A stretch of DNA of 64,000 nucleotides, taken from positions 1 to 64,000 of the forward strand of contig ONFO01000009.1 of assembly GCA_900317155.1 (NCBI GenBank), written 5' to 3'. The position numbers were made by a program, and so were the translations under genes. Positions 52,281-60,026 of the stretch are shown here, in pieces (within the stretch, counting starts at the first letter, position 1; each line of letters opens with the position of its first letter). This DNA comes from an uncultured Bacteroidales bacterium. GTDB lineage: Bacteria; Bacteroidota; Bacteroidia; Bacteroidales; F082. Under the pieces are notes generated by a model. That model ran no database searches. It saw only the letters and a list, made by a program, of their open reading frames with translations, and had not been told where the DNA came from.

Positions 52281-52844
52281 ATGATTATCCTCGACAATGT
52301 AGTCGTCACCGACGAATTCCTGAATGCCCAGTTCTGTTGCTGCCTGCCGCGCTGCAAAGGCTGGTGCTGTGTGGCTGGCGATGCTGGCGCACCTCTCGAA
52401 GCCTCTGAAATAGAGCAGATTGAAGACAACTTAGAAGCCATCAAGCCGTATATGCGCCCTGAAGGCATCAAAGTCGTAGAAGACAACGATGTCTACGATT
52501 ATGACGAGACGGGCGAACTCGTCACGCCTTTGGTGAACGGCGAGGAATGCGCCTTCGTTTATTTCCACGAGAACGGCACGGCCCTCTGCGCCATCGAAAA
52601 AGCCTACCTCGAAGGCAAATGTGACTTCTGGAAACCCATTTCGTGCCATCTCTATCCCATTCGCTTGGTCGAGAAGGACGGTTTCACACACATTCTCTAC
52701 CACGAATGGAGCGTTTGCGTACCTGCCAAGCGCAAGGGCGAACACGAAGGTATCCCGCTGTGGAAGTTCCTCAAAGCCCCGATGATTCGGAAGTTTGGGG
52801 AGGATTGGTATATGCGGCTAGAGAAAATGATTCTGAAAGAATGA
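52281..52844 (+). CDS. DUF3109 family cysteine-rich protein
   Basis: 187 residues from the ATG at 52281. The longer frame (from 52086) runs through the promoter box and over the divergent gene and is rejected. The family start MIILDNVVVTDEFL is followed by the cysteine cluster CCCLPRCKGWCCVAGDAGAPL, later CAFVYFHENGTALCAIEKA, KPISCHLYPIRL and WSVCVPA, altogether a YkgJ-like putative zinc- or iron-binding set. The function is unknown. Its 3' end faces cysQ with a single base between stops. Confidence 0.88.
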   Translation: MIILDNVVVTDEFLNAQFCCCLPRCKGWCCVAGDAGAPLEASEIEQIEDNLEAIKPYMRPEGIKVVEDNDVYDYDETGELVTPLVNGEECAFVYFHENGTALCAIEKAYLEGKCDFWKPISCHLYPIRLVEKDGFTHILYHEWSVCVPAKRKGEHEGIPLWKFLKAPMIRKFGEDWYMRLEKMILKE

Positions 52845-52845
52845 A

Positions 52846-53622
52846 TTATTGGGCCGTTTTTGCCCAGGCCACAAACGGAGGATTGGGATAATCGGTCTTG
52901 CTGTATTCCAAGGGTTGTCCATCACTGATGCGGAGCACCTTGCCACCTGCGGCGCGAAGGATGGCGTCAGCGGCGGCGGTGTCCCATTCCTTAGTCTTGC
53001 TGTAACAGACGTAGACATCGGCTGAGCCTTCGGCCAGACGGGCGAATTTGAGGCTGCTACCTTGCGAGTCAATGACCAAGTCGGGGTGGGAGGGACGCAA
53101 TACCTTATTAATATATTCATCCACCTCTGGCGTGCGGTGCGAACGGCTGACTAAAACCGTGAAAGGACGTTCTTTATGAATGCTGAATGCTGAATTATGA
53201 ATGCTGAATGATTCATTCTGCATTCCGCATTCCGCATTCTGCATTCCACATTCTGCATTCCACATTCTATCCAATACCGGAGCATAGATAACACCCATAA
53301 CGGGTTGCTTATCGTCAATCAGCGCGATGTTCACCGTGAACTCGCCGTTGCGGTTCACAAACTCGACCGTGCCGTCCAACGGGTCGACGAGCCAATAACG
53401 CTTGAATTGTGAGCGGTCGGGCGGCAAGTCTTCCTCGCTGACGAAGGGTATTCCTGTCGGTTTCAGCATTTCCTTGATGATATTGCTGGCGCGCAAATCG
53501 GCCTGGGTTACAGGCGAGTCGTCGTCCTTGATATAGACTTCGAAGGGCTGTGCATACACCTCCATGATGGCCTTCCCGGCTTCAAGTGCTGCGTGTTGGG
53601 CTAATTCCAATAGTTGTTCCAT
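52846..53622 (-). CDS. cysQ: 3'(2'),5'-bisphosphate nucleotidase CysQ with repeat-encoded insertion
   Basis: 258 residues. It removes the 3' phosphate of PAP formed in sulfate assimilation. The Mg-binding motifs of the inositol-monophosphatase fold are there: FVSEEDLPPD, WLVDPLDGTVEF and EWDTAAADAILRAAGG. Residues about 121-149, between GVIYAPVLDRM and KERPFTVLVSRSH, are written by tandem repeats (NAECGMQN twice, then IHNSAFSIH) and replace the usual G-A-Y hairpin region of the family. The frame stays open, so the protein may still work. Its promoter region holds another palindromic repeat. Confidence 0.88.
   Translation of the reverse strand: MEQLLELAQHAALEAGKAIMEVYAQPFEVYIKDDDSPVTQADLRASNIIKEMLKPTGIPFVSEEDLPPDRSQFKRYWLVDPLDGTVEFVNRNGEFTVNIALIDDKQPVMGVIYAPVLDRMWNAECGMQNAECGMQNESFSIHNSAFSIHKERPFTVLVSRSHRTPEVDEYINKVLRPSHPDLVIDSQGSSLKFARLAEGSADVYVCYSKTKEWDTAAADAILRAAGGKVLRISDGQPLEYSKTDYPNPPFVAWAKTAQ
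53175..53265 (-). repeat. ATTCTGCATTCC tandem tract inside cysQ
   Basis: About ninety bases made of ATTCTGC/ATTCCGC/ATTCCAC heptamers, continued by ATTCAGCATTCATAATTCAG. The heptamer is not a multiple of three, yet the tract stays in frame across the gene. A similar tract lies at 34518-34551. Confidence 0.8.
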
Positions 53623-53643
53623 GGTGCAAAAATAGTGTTTTTT

Positions 53644-53753
53644 TGACTATGGCCGACTATGGCCTAAGCTTATATCCCATGGTTCGCTTCAGCAAAAGTC
53701 ACGAAATCCACATTTTAGGTGAAGCGAGCCATTGGCTATTAATATAAGCTATG
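53644..53753. repeat. Palindromic repeat upstream of cysQ and topA
   Basis: Starts GACTATGGCCGACTATGGCC, then AAGCTTATAT..CCATGGTTCGCTTCA faces TGAAGCGAGCCATTGGCT..ATATAAGCT. It lies in the divergent spacer. The topA -7 box TAATTTTG is at 53832-53839. Confidence 0.65.
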
Positions 53754-53891
53754 ATCAATTTTATAGTATTGTAAATCAAGAATATAAGAAAAAACTTCTA
53801 AAAAAATTAGCTTTGTCAACTTTTATTCCACTAATTTTGCACGCGAAAACGAGGGGTCACAGATGCATCCCTTTAGCATAAAAATGAGACT

Positions 53892-56213
53892 ATGGCAAAG
53901 AATTTAGTTATTGTGGAGTCACCGGCCAAAGCCAAGACCATCGAAGGTTTTTTGGGCAAAGAATATACGGTGAAGTCAAGTTACGGACACGTGCGCGACT
54001 TGAACAAGAATACTTTGAGTGTTGATATTGAACATGACTTCGAACCTGAATACGAGATTTCTGACGACAAGAAAGCCTTGGTGGCTGAGTTGAGAAAACT
54101 TTCGAAAGCCTCGGATACCGTATGGCTTGCATCTGATGAGGACCGCGAGGGAGAATCCATCTCGTGGCATCTCTATGAGGCTTTGGAATTGAAGAAGAAA
54201 GACACTAAACGTATCGTCTTCCACGAAATCACCAAGACCGCCATCCTCAACGCCATCGAGAACCCACGCGACATCGACATGGATCTTGTGGCTGCACAAC
54301 AGGCGCGTCGTGTGCTTGACCGTCTTGTAGGTTATGAGCTGTCGCCCTTGTTGTGGAAAAAAGTGAAGCCGGCCCTCTCAGCCGGTCGTGTGCAGTCGGT
54401 GGCTGTGCGCCTCATCGTTGAGCGCGAAGAAGAAATCAAGAACTTCGTGCAGACCAGTGCCTACCGCATCACTGCCCAGTTTACGTTCCAGAAAGACGGA
54501 CAGGAATACAATCTCTTTGCTGAGTTGCCACATCGTTTTGATACAGAGGAAGAAACGCGTAATTTCTTGGAACAATGCGTCAACGCAGGCTATAAGGTGG
54601 ATTCCATCGAGAAGAAACCTGCCACACGTTATCCCGCACCGCCTTTCACCACGTCCACCTTGCAACAGGAGGCTGCTAGAAAACTTGGCTTCTCGGTGGC
54701 CAACACGATGCGTATTGCCCAACAGCTTTACGAATCAGGTAAGATTACCTATATGCGTACCGACTCCGTCAACCTCAGTAGCCTCGCCTTGGGTATGGCC
54801 AAAAAGGAAATCATGGAAAACTATGGCGCCGAATATGTGAAGACCCGCCAATACCACACCAAGACCAAAGGTGCACAAGAGGCTCACGAAGCCATTCGCC
54901 CGACCTACTTGAACCAACATACCATCAAAGGCACTGCCGACGAACGCAAACTTTATGAGCTGATTTGGAAACGTACCATCGCCTCGCAAATGGCTGATGC
55001 TCAAATGGAACGCACCAATGTGAACATCGGCATCTCAACTAACGACAAGCAATTTGTTGCTACTGGCGAAGTCATCCTCTTCGACGGTTTCCTGAAGGTC
55101 TACATGGAAAGCTTCGACGACGACCGTGCAGAAGACACTGCCGCCATCCTCCCACCCATCGAAGTCGGTACCTCATTGGATTTGGAGAAGATGGAAGCCC
55201 AACAACGCTACACCCGTCACCCCTTGCGCTACACCGAGGCCAGCCTCGTGAAGAAGATGGAAGAACTGGGCATCGGACGTCCTTCCACTTATGCACCCAC
55301 CATCTCCACCATCCAAAAACGCGAGTATGTGACCAAAGGCGACGTGAAGGGCGAACCTCAGAATTATCAAATCATCACGCTGAAAAACAATAAGATTTCG
55401 GATAAGATGGGCAAGGAAAACTACGGTGCCGAAAAAGGCAAACTGCTGCCCACCGACATCGGCATCCTGGTGAACAAGTTCTTGACCCAATATTTTGAGA
55501 GCATCATCGACTACAACTTCACTGCCAACGTGGAGAAGGAATTCGACAAGATTGCCGAAGGCGAATGCGAATGGAATACCATGATCAAGGAGTTCTACAA
55601 GAACTTCCATCAACAAGTCGTCTCCACCACGGAAAACTCAGGCAAATTCAGCGGCGAGAAACTCCTTGGTGTTGACCCCGCTACGGGTAAGAATGTCTAT
55701 GTGAAAGTCGGACGTTTCGGTCCAGTGGCACAGATTGGCGACACGGAATCGGAGGAGAAACCCCGTTTTGCAGGTTTGAAGAAAGACATGAGCATCGAGA
55801 ATGTCACCTTGGAAGAAGTGTTGAAGCTCTTCGACTTCCCACGTATTCTCGGTGAGTTTGAAGGCAAGGAAATCACTGTAGCCGTGGGTCGTTTCGGCCC
55901 CTACATCCGTCACGACAACAAGTTCTACAGCCTTGCCAAGACCGACAACCCTGCTTTGGTGGAATACGACCGCGCTGTTGAAATCATCAATGAGAAACGT
56001 CAGAAGGATTTGAACAACATCATCCTCACCTTTGACCAAGACCCCGACATGCGCGTGCTGAATGGCCGCTTCGGACCTTATATCACTTACAAGAAGAACA
56101 ACTACAAGATTCCGAAAGGCACTGAACCCTCCTCTTTGACCTACGAAGCCTGCCTGGCCATCATGGAAGACCCTAAAAATGCACCAAAGAAGAAGGTGGC
56201 GAAGAAAAAGTAA
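53892..56213 (+). CDS. topA: DNA topoisomerase I
   Basis: 773 residues. It relaxes negative supercoils by a transient single-strand break. TOPRIM domain KNLVIVESPAKAKTIEGFLG with LASDEDREGESISWHL; the core with RRVLDRLVGYELSPLLWKK and AGRVQSVAVRLIVERE; the active-site tyrosine in KITYMRTDSVNLS; and PSTYAPTISTIQKR. The C-terminal part has TopA-C repeats (VGRFGPVAQIGD, VGRFGPYIRHDN, NGRFGPYITYKKN) instead of classic zinc fingers, as usual in this phylum, and ends in a lysine-rich tail. The -7 box is at 53832-53839. Confidence 0.97.
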   Translation: MAKNLVIVESPAKAKTIEGFLGKEYTVKSSYGHVRDLNKNTLSVDIEHDFEPEYEISDDKKALVAELRKLSKASDTVWLASDEDREGESISWHLYEALELKKKDTKRIVFHEITKTAILNAIENPRDIDMDLVAAQQARRVLDRLVGYELSPLLWKKVKPALSAGRVQSVAVRLIVEREEEIKNFVQTSAYRITAQFTFQKDGQEYNLFAELPHRFDTEEETRNFLEQCVNAGYKVDSIEKKPATRYPAPPFTTSTLQQEAARKLGFSVANTMRIAQQLYESGKITYMRTDSVNLSSLALGMAKKEIMENYGAEYVKTRQYHTKTKGAQEAHEAIRPTYLNQHTIKGTADERKLYELIWKRTIASQMADAQMERTNVNIGISTNDKQFVATGEVILFDGFLKVYMESFDDDRAEDTAAILPPIEVGTSLDLEKMEAQQRYTRHPLRYTEASLVKKMEELGIGRPSTYAPTISTIQKREYVTKGDVKGEPQNYQIITLKNNKISDKMGKENYGAEKGKLLPTDIGILVNKFLTQYFESIIDYNFTANVEKEFDKIAEGECEWNTMIKEFYKNFHQQVVSTTENSGKFSGEKLLGVDPATGKNVYVKVGRFGPVAQIGDTESEEKPRFAGLKKDMSIENVTLEEVLKLFDFPRILGEFEGKEITVAVGRFGPYIRHDNKFYSLAKTDNPALVEYDRAVEIINEKRQKDLNNIILTFDQDPDMRVLNGRFGPYITYKKNNYKIPKGTEPSSLTYEACLAIMEDPKNAPKKKVAKKK

Positions 56214-56271
56214 GAACTAAATCCGTACCTTTGCCGCCCGAATAATCAAGCATTATAAAAGAAATCGAGAT

Positions 56272-57999
56272 ATGAAAGTTGCAACACTATTAGGCGAACG
56301 TTTCAAGAAAGCACCGGCCGACTGCGTTTTCGACAGTCAGGCGCTGATGGTGCGTGGTGGATATATCAAGTCGGTAGGAACAGGTTTGTTTTCCTTCTTC
56401 ATGCCGGCCAAACGCATCGCAAAGAAAATCGAGAATATCATCCGTGAGGAGATGGACCGCATTGACGGACAGGAAGTGATGTTTCCCGTCGTGATGCCGG
56501 GCACATTGTGGCAGGAGTCAGGGCGTTACAACAGCATCGGCTCGGAGCTGCTCCGTTTCAAGGACCGTAACGGCATCGATATGGTATTAGGCATGACCCA
56601 CGAAGAAGCCGCTGTGCAGCTGGCCCGCGATGCCGCGAAGAGTTACACGCAGTACCCTTTCATGATCTACCAAATCCAGACCAAGTTCCGCGATGAACCC
56701 CGTTCACGTGGTGGCCTCATCCGTACCCGTGAGTTCACGATGAAGGACGCCTATAGCTTCCACACCTCGCAAGAGGACTTGGAGCAATACTACGCCAAAG
56801 CTTATCATGCCTACGACCGCATCTTCGCCCGTGCTGGCGTGCCGCAAGTCGTGGCCGTCAAGTCCGACTCGGGCATGATGGGTGGCCGCATTTCGCATGA
56901 GTTCATGCTGCTCACCGACATTGGTGAGGACACCATCGTCATCTGCCCCGAATGCGGTTATCGCTCCAATAGCGAAGCTGCGGACTGCATCGTCCACAAC
57001 GAGGAATACCCGATCGAGCCTTTGGAAGAGGTCTACACCCCCGACCAGAAGACCATTGAGGATGTGTGCAACTATCTGCATAAGTCGCCGCTGCAATCCT
57101 GCAAGGCTGTGCTCTATCAGCGTAACATGGATGACTCGTTGGTCATCGTCTTCTTGCGAGGTGATCTCGAGGTGAACGAGACAAAGCTCCGCAACTTGCT
57201 TTGCGCCGAGGTGCATGCCGCTACCGTCACCCCTGAAATGGGTATTTGCCCTGGTTTCATTGGGCCTAAGGGTCTGCCTGAAGGCATCACCGTGGTCTAC
57301 GATGAGTCGCTGAAGACCTTGAACAGCTTCGTGGCGGGTGCCAACAAGGAGAACTACCACTACAAGGGCATGAACATGGCCCGCGACCTCGGCGAGGTGA
57401 AGTACGACAGCGTGGCCAAGGCCACCGCCGGCGGCATCTGCCCCGTGTGCGGCAAGCACAGCATCACCATCAGCCGTGGCATCGAGGTGGGCAACATCTT
57501 CCAACTCGGCACGAAATATACCGAGTCGATGAACATGCAGTACCTCGACAGCGACAACACGCTGAAATACCCCATCATGGGCTGCTACGGCATTGGCGTG
57601 GGTCGTTTGATTGCCTCGGTCTGCGAAGTAAGCCATGATGACTATGGCCCCATTTGGCCCATCACTATCGCTCCTTGGCAGGTGCAGGTGTGTGCTCTGC
57701 GCATCGCCGACGAAAACGTTCGCCGCGTGGCCGACAAGCTCTACGAAGACCTGAAGAAGGCCGGTGTGGAGGTCATTTATGACGACCGCAACATCAGCGC
57801 TGGTGTGATGTTCTCCGATGCCGACCTGCTGGGTGTGCCGCTGCGCATCGTGGTCAGCCCGAAGACGCTGGAGCGCAATGCCATCGAGTTCGCCAGCCGC
57901 GACAAGAGCTTCAAGGCCGACCTCAATCCCGACAATGTCGTCGCCGAGGTAAAGGCCAAGATTGCTGAAATGATTGCGGCTTTGACGCCTGAGGATTGA
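56272..57999 (+). CDS. proS: Prolyl-tRNA synthetase (bacterial type)
   Basis: 575 residues, the bacterial ProS layout. Class II motifs: MFPVVMPGTLWQESGR (motif 1 region), RDEPRSRGGLIRTREFTMKDAYSFH (motif 2) and GCYGIGVGRLIASV (motif 3). Between motifs 2 and 3 sits the inserted editing domain (about 220-400, including TPDQKTIEDVCNYL and ANKENYHYKG), which clears Ala-tRNA(Pro). The C-terminal anticodon-binding domain ends DNVVAEVKAKIAEM. A cysteine pair CPECGYRSN lies between motif 2 and the insert. The -7 box TACCTTTG is at 56226-56233. Confidence 0.97.
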   Translation: MKVATLLGERFKKAPADCVFDSQALMVRGGYIKSVGTGLFSFFMPAKRIAKKIENIIREEMDRIDGQEVMFPVVMPGTLWQESGRYNSIGSELLRFKDRNGIDMVLGMTHEEAAVQLARDAAKSYTQYPFMIYQIQTKFRDEPRSRGGLIRTREFTMKDAYSFHTSQEDLEQYYAKAYHAYDRIFARAGVPQVVAVKSDSGMMGGRISHEFMLLTDIGEDTIVICPECGYRSNSEAADCIVHNEEYPIEPLEEVYTPDQKTIEDVCNYLHKSPLQSCKAVLYQRNMDDSLVIVFLRGDLEVNETKLRNLLCAEVHAATVTPEMGICPGFIGPKGLPEGITVVYDESLKTLNSFVAGANKENYHYKGMNMARDLGEVKYDSVAKATAGGICPVCGKHSITISRGIEVGNIFQLGTKYTESMNMQYLDSDNTLKYPIMGCYGIGVGRLIASVCEVSHDDYGPIWPITIAPWQVQVCALRIADENVRRVADKLYEDLKKAGVEVIYDDRNISAGVMFSDADLLGVPLRIVVSPKTLERNAIEFASRDKSFKADLNPDNVVAEVKAKIAEMIAALTPED

Positions 58000-58021
58000 C
58001 AATCGGCTCATTATTCACAAA

Positions 58022-58060
58022 AAATCGGCTCAAATACACACTGTTTTGAGCCGATTTTTT
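58022..58060 (+). terminator. Terminator after proS
   Basis: AAATCGGCTCAAA (58022-58034) pairs with TTTGAGCCGATTT, followed by a T-run to 58060. A single extra AATCGGCTCA copy lies just upstream (58002). Confidence 0.93.
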
Positions 58061-58076
58061 GTTTGTTGTGAACTGA

Positions 58077-59417
58077 TTATACCTTTTCATACAGCCATCG
58101 TCGCAGCAAAAAAGCACAAAAATAAGGAAAAGTATAAAACTTTCCATTAAAGCCTATATTCTTGTTACATAGTTTGATGCCGTATTTTATGTCGGGATAG
58201 GAGGTGCTGTCTATCAGTGTGTTCAGCGAGATGGTGGCACCGTCTTTGGCTTTCACTTCTACGGGAATTAAGCTGTTTGTGTCGCGTAGGAAGAAATCCA
58301 TCTCAAGTTGGGAGTTCTCCTTTCTATAATAGTAAATGGAATAATTGGATTTTGTAAGCGCTTCAGCTACTATGTGTTCATAAACAGCACCTTTATAAAC
58401 GCCAAGATTCTTGTTTTGTCTGAGATCTCGGGCTGATTCTTCGTCCAAACTGGCCATCAACAGACCATTGTCATGGAAGTAAATCTTGTATTTGGTTTCA
58501 TCGTAATTGCCTTTCAGTGGTAATTCTGGAAAGTTCAGACAATGGCAAACATTCACAATGCCAGCGTCAGCAAGCCATTCCACACAACCCACATATTCGC
58601 GACTACGAGCATGGGCTGCCACTTTTGTAATTTGGAATTTTTTGTTTTCCTTGGCCAAGAAGAACGGAATATGGTGATACACATTCTTGATTTTCGCCTT
58701 GTCAAAACCTTGTGCATACTTAGTTATATCTTCCTCATAATCAAACAGAAGCTGTTGCTGCATTTCCACAATGCCCACATAGGTTCCCGTTTCAATGAAG
58801 TGACTTACTATAGCGGGCATCCCTCCCACTACGGCATATTCGAGGAAAAGACCGTTCATAACATTCATTTCAATCGATGAAAAGGGAGTCAAGGTCGAAA
58901 GATGACGAAACAACTCGTCAATTTGCTCATTTTTATAGCCTTTTGCCCAAAGAAATTCTTCAAAATCCAGAGAATACATAGTATAGTCTGATTTATAGCC
59001 CACGCTGTTTGAAGTGATTTCCTTGTAGTTCAAGCCCATCATTGAGCCAGAGCAAATGACATCAAAACGATGGTCTTCCAAAAAGAATTTCAAGCATGTG
59101 ACACAATCTGTAAACTCCTGTATTTCATCGAAAAAAATAAGTGTATCATTTTCAATAAATTGAAATGCAGGATTAAAAAAGGAGATTTGCCGAATCACTG
59201 TATCAACTGAGAAACCTTGGGCGAAGATGCCCTTGAATTCTGGATGTGTGACAAAATTAATTTCGACAAACGATTGATATGTTTTCCCCAATTGGCGTAC
59301 CGAATAGGTTTTCCCTACCTGACGGGCGCCTCGTACAATCAAAGGCTTGCGATTGGAATCCCGTTTCCACGAATGTAAATAAAGGTCTATCTTACGCTTC
59401 ATCATGGCTGTTTTCAC
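58077..59417 (-). CDS. AAA ATPase with DUF4143 domain
   Basis: 446 residues. An N-terminal P-loop (RGARQVGKTYSVRQLG) with Walker B LIFFDEIQEF and sensor CSGSMMG, and a C-terminal DUF4143 domain that ends in the nuclease-like SQLEMDFFLRDTNSLIPVEVKAKDG (D...ExK pattern of the PD-(D/E)XK fold). The family is widespread, often in many copies per Bacteroidetes genome, and its cellular job is not settled. The gene stands alone and is more AT-rich than its neighbours, which fits a mobile, variably present gene. Confidence 0.88.
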   Translation of the reverse strand: MKTAMMKRKIDLYLHSWKRDSNRKPLIVRGARQVGKTYSVRQLGKTYQSFVEINFVTHPEFKGIFAQGFSVDTVIRQISFFNPAFQFIENDTLIFFDEIQEFTDCVTCLKFFLEDHRFDVICSGSMMGLNYKEITSNSVGYKSDYTMYSLDFEEFLWAKGYKNEQIDELFRHLSTLTPFSSIEMNVMNGLFLEYAVVGGMPAIVSHFIETGTYVGIVEMQQQLLFDYEEDITKYAQGFDKAKIKNVYHHIPFFLAKENKKFQITKVAAHARSREYVGCVEWLADAGIVNVCHCLNFPELPLKGNYDETKYKIYFHDNGLLMASLDEESARDLRQNKNLGVYKGAVYEHIVAEALTKSNYSIYYYRKENSQLEMDFFLRDTNSLIPVEVKAKDGATISLNTLIDSTSYPDIKYGIKLCNKNIGFNGKFYTFPYFCAFLLRRWLYEKV

Positions 59418-59508
59418 ATTTTCTGGATAAAATTATCACCAGAAATATACATTTCATGTTTTTTTGCTGTAGAGATGCCTATATACATCTCTATAAATAA
59501 AGAGCATA

Positions 59509-59541
59509 AAAAACCTCCGAGAGCCTTACTCTGCCGGATTT
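59509..59541 (-). terminator. Probable terminator of the nrdD-nrdG operon
   Basis: On the minus strand CCGGCAGAG and CTCTCGG pair with a small bulge, followed by TTTTTT; the nrdG stop codon lies in the loop side. A second small hairpin AGAGATG/CATCTCT (59471-59492) lies beyond. Confidence 0.5.
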
Positions 59542-60026
59542 TTTTCTACCTCTGTGACTTTCTTGTTCTTCCGGAACCACTCCGTGATGTCCTTCACACG
59601 ACCGTCGGCCAAGCGTTTCATCATGCGTTGGTTGGTGGTGGCGCTGTCCAAGGCGCCCAATTCAGCCACGTAACGTCCTAACTTGATGTAGTCGAAATGG
59701 TCGGTGGAGACGTCTTGTGGCAGGTCGTTCTTGCCAGAATACCAAGCCACTTTGACCCCATAGTCTTTTTTTACTTGGCGGGCCAGTTGTGCCACTGACT
59801 CAGGCTCGTTGTCGCCACCCATAAAACACACGCAGGTGATGCCTGTCTTGTATTGTTCCACAAGACGATACAATTCCTTGGTGTCTAATGGGTTGCCTTT
59901 GTTTTCCCACAAATACTTGCTGTGGCAACCAGGACATTGGTTGGGACAGTTTGAGATATTAATGGCAAGAGTCACTTCTTCAGGAACTTCCTGAAAGACG
60001 ATATCAAAATTAGCATACTTTAACAT
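59526..60026 (-). CDS. nrdG: Anaerobic ribonucleotide reductase activating protein (radical SAM)
   Basis: 166 residues. It reduces S-adenosylmethionine to place the glycyl radical on NrdD. The radical-SAM cysteines are in ISNCPNQCPGCHSKYLW (CxxxCxxC), followed by CVCFMGGDNEPESVAQLA and a typical WYSGKND turn. Its ATG overlaps the last codon and stop of nrdD by 7 bases, so the two are translated together. The C-terminus FRKNKKVTEVEKNPAE is basic and longer than the minimal family length. Confidence 0.94.
   Translation of the reverse strand: MLKYANFDIVFQEVPEEVTLAINISNCPNQCPGCHSKYLWENKGNPLDTKELYRLVEQYKTGITCVCFMGGDNEPESVAQLARQVKKDYGVKVAWYSGKNDLPQDVSTDHFDYIKLGRYVAELGALDSATTNQRMMKRLADGRVKDITEWFRKNKKVTEVEKNPAE

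Noticed and set aside
53175-53265. CRISPR-like repeat in cysQ
   Set aside because: It is a contiguous heptamer tandem tract with no spacers.
56704-58011. 435-codon minus-strand frame opposite proS
   Set aside because: Shadow of a clearly identified tRNA synthetase; it would need to cover the proS terminator region.
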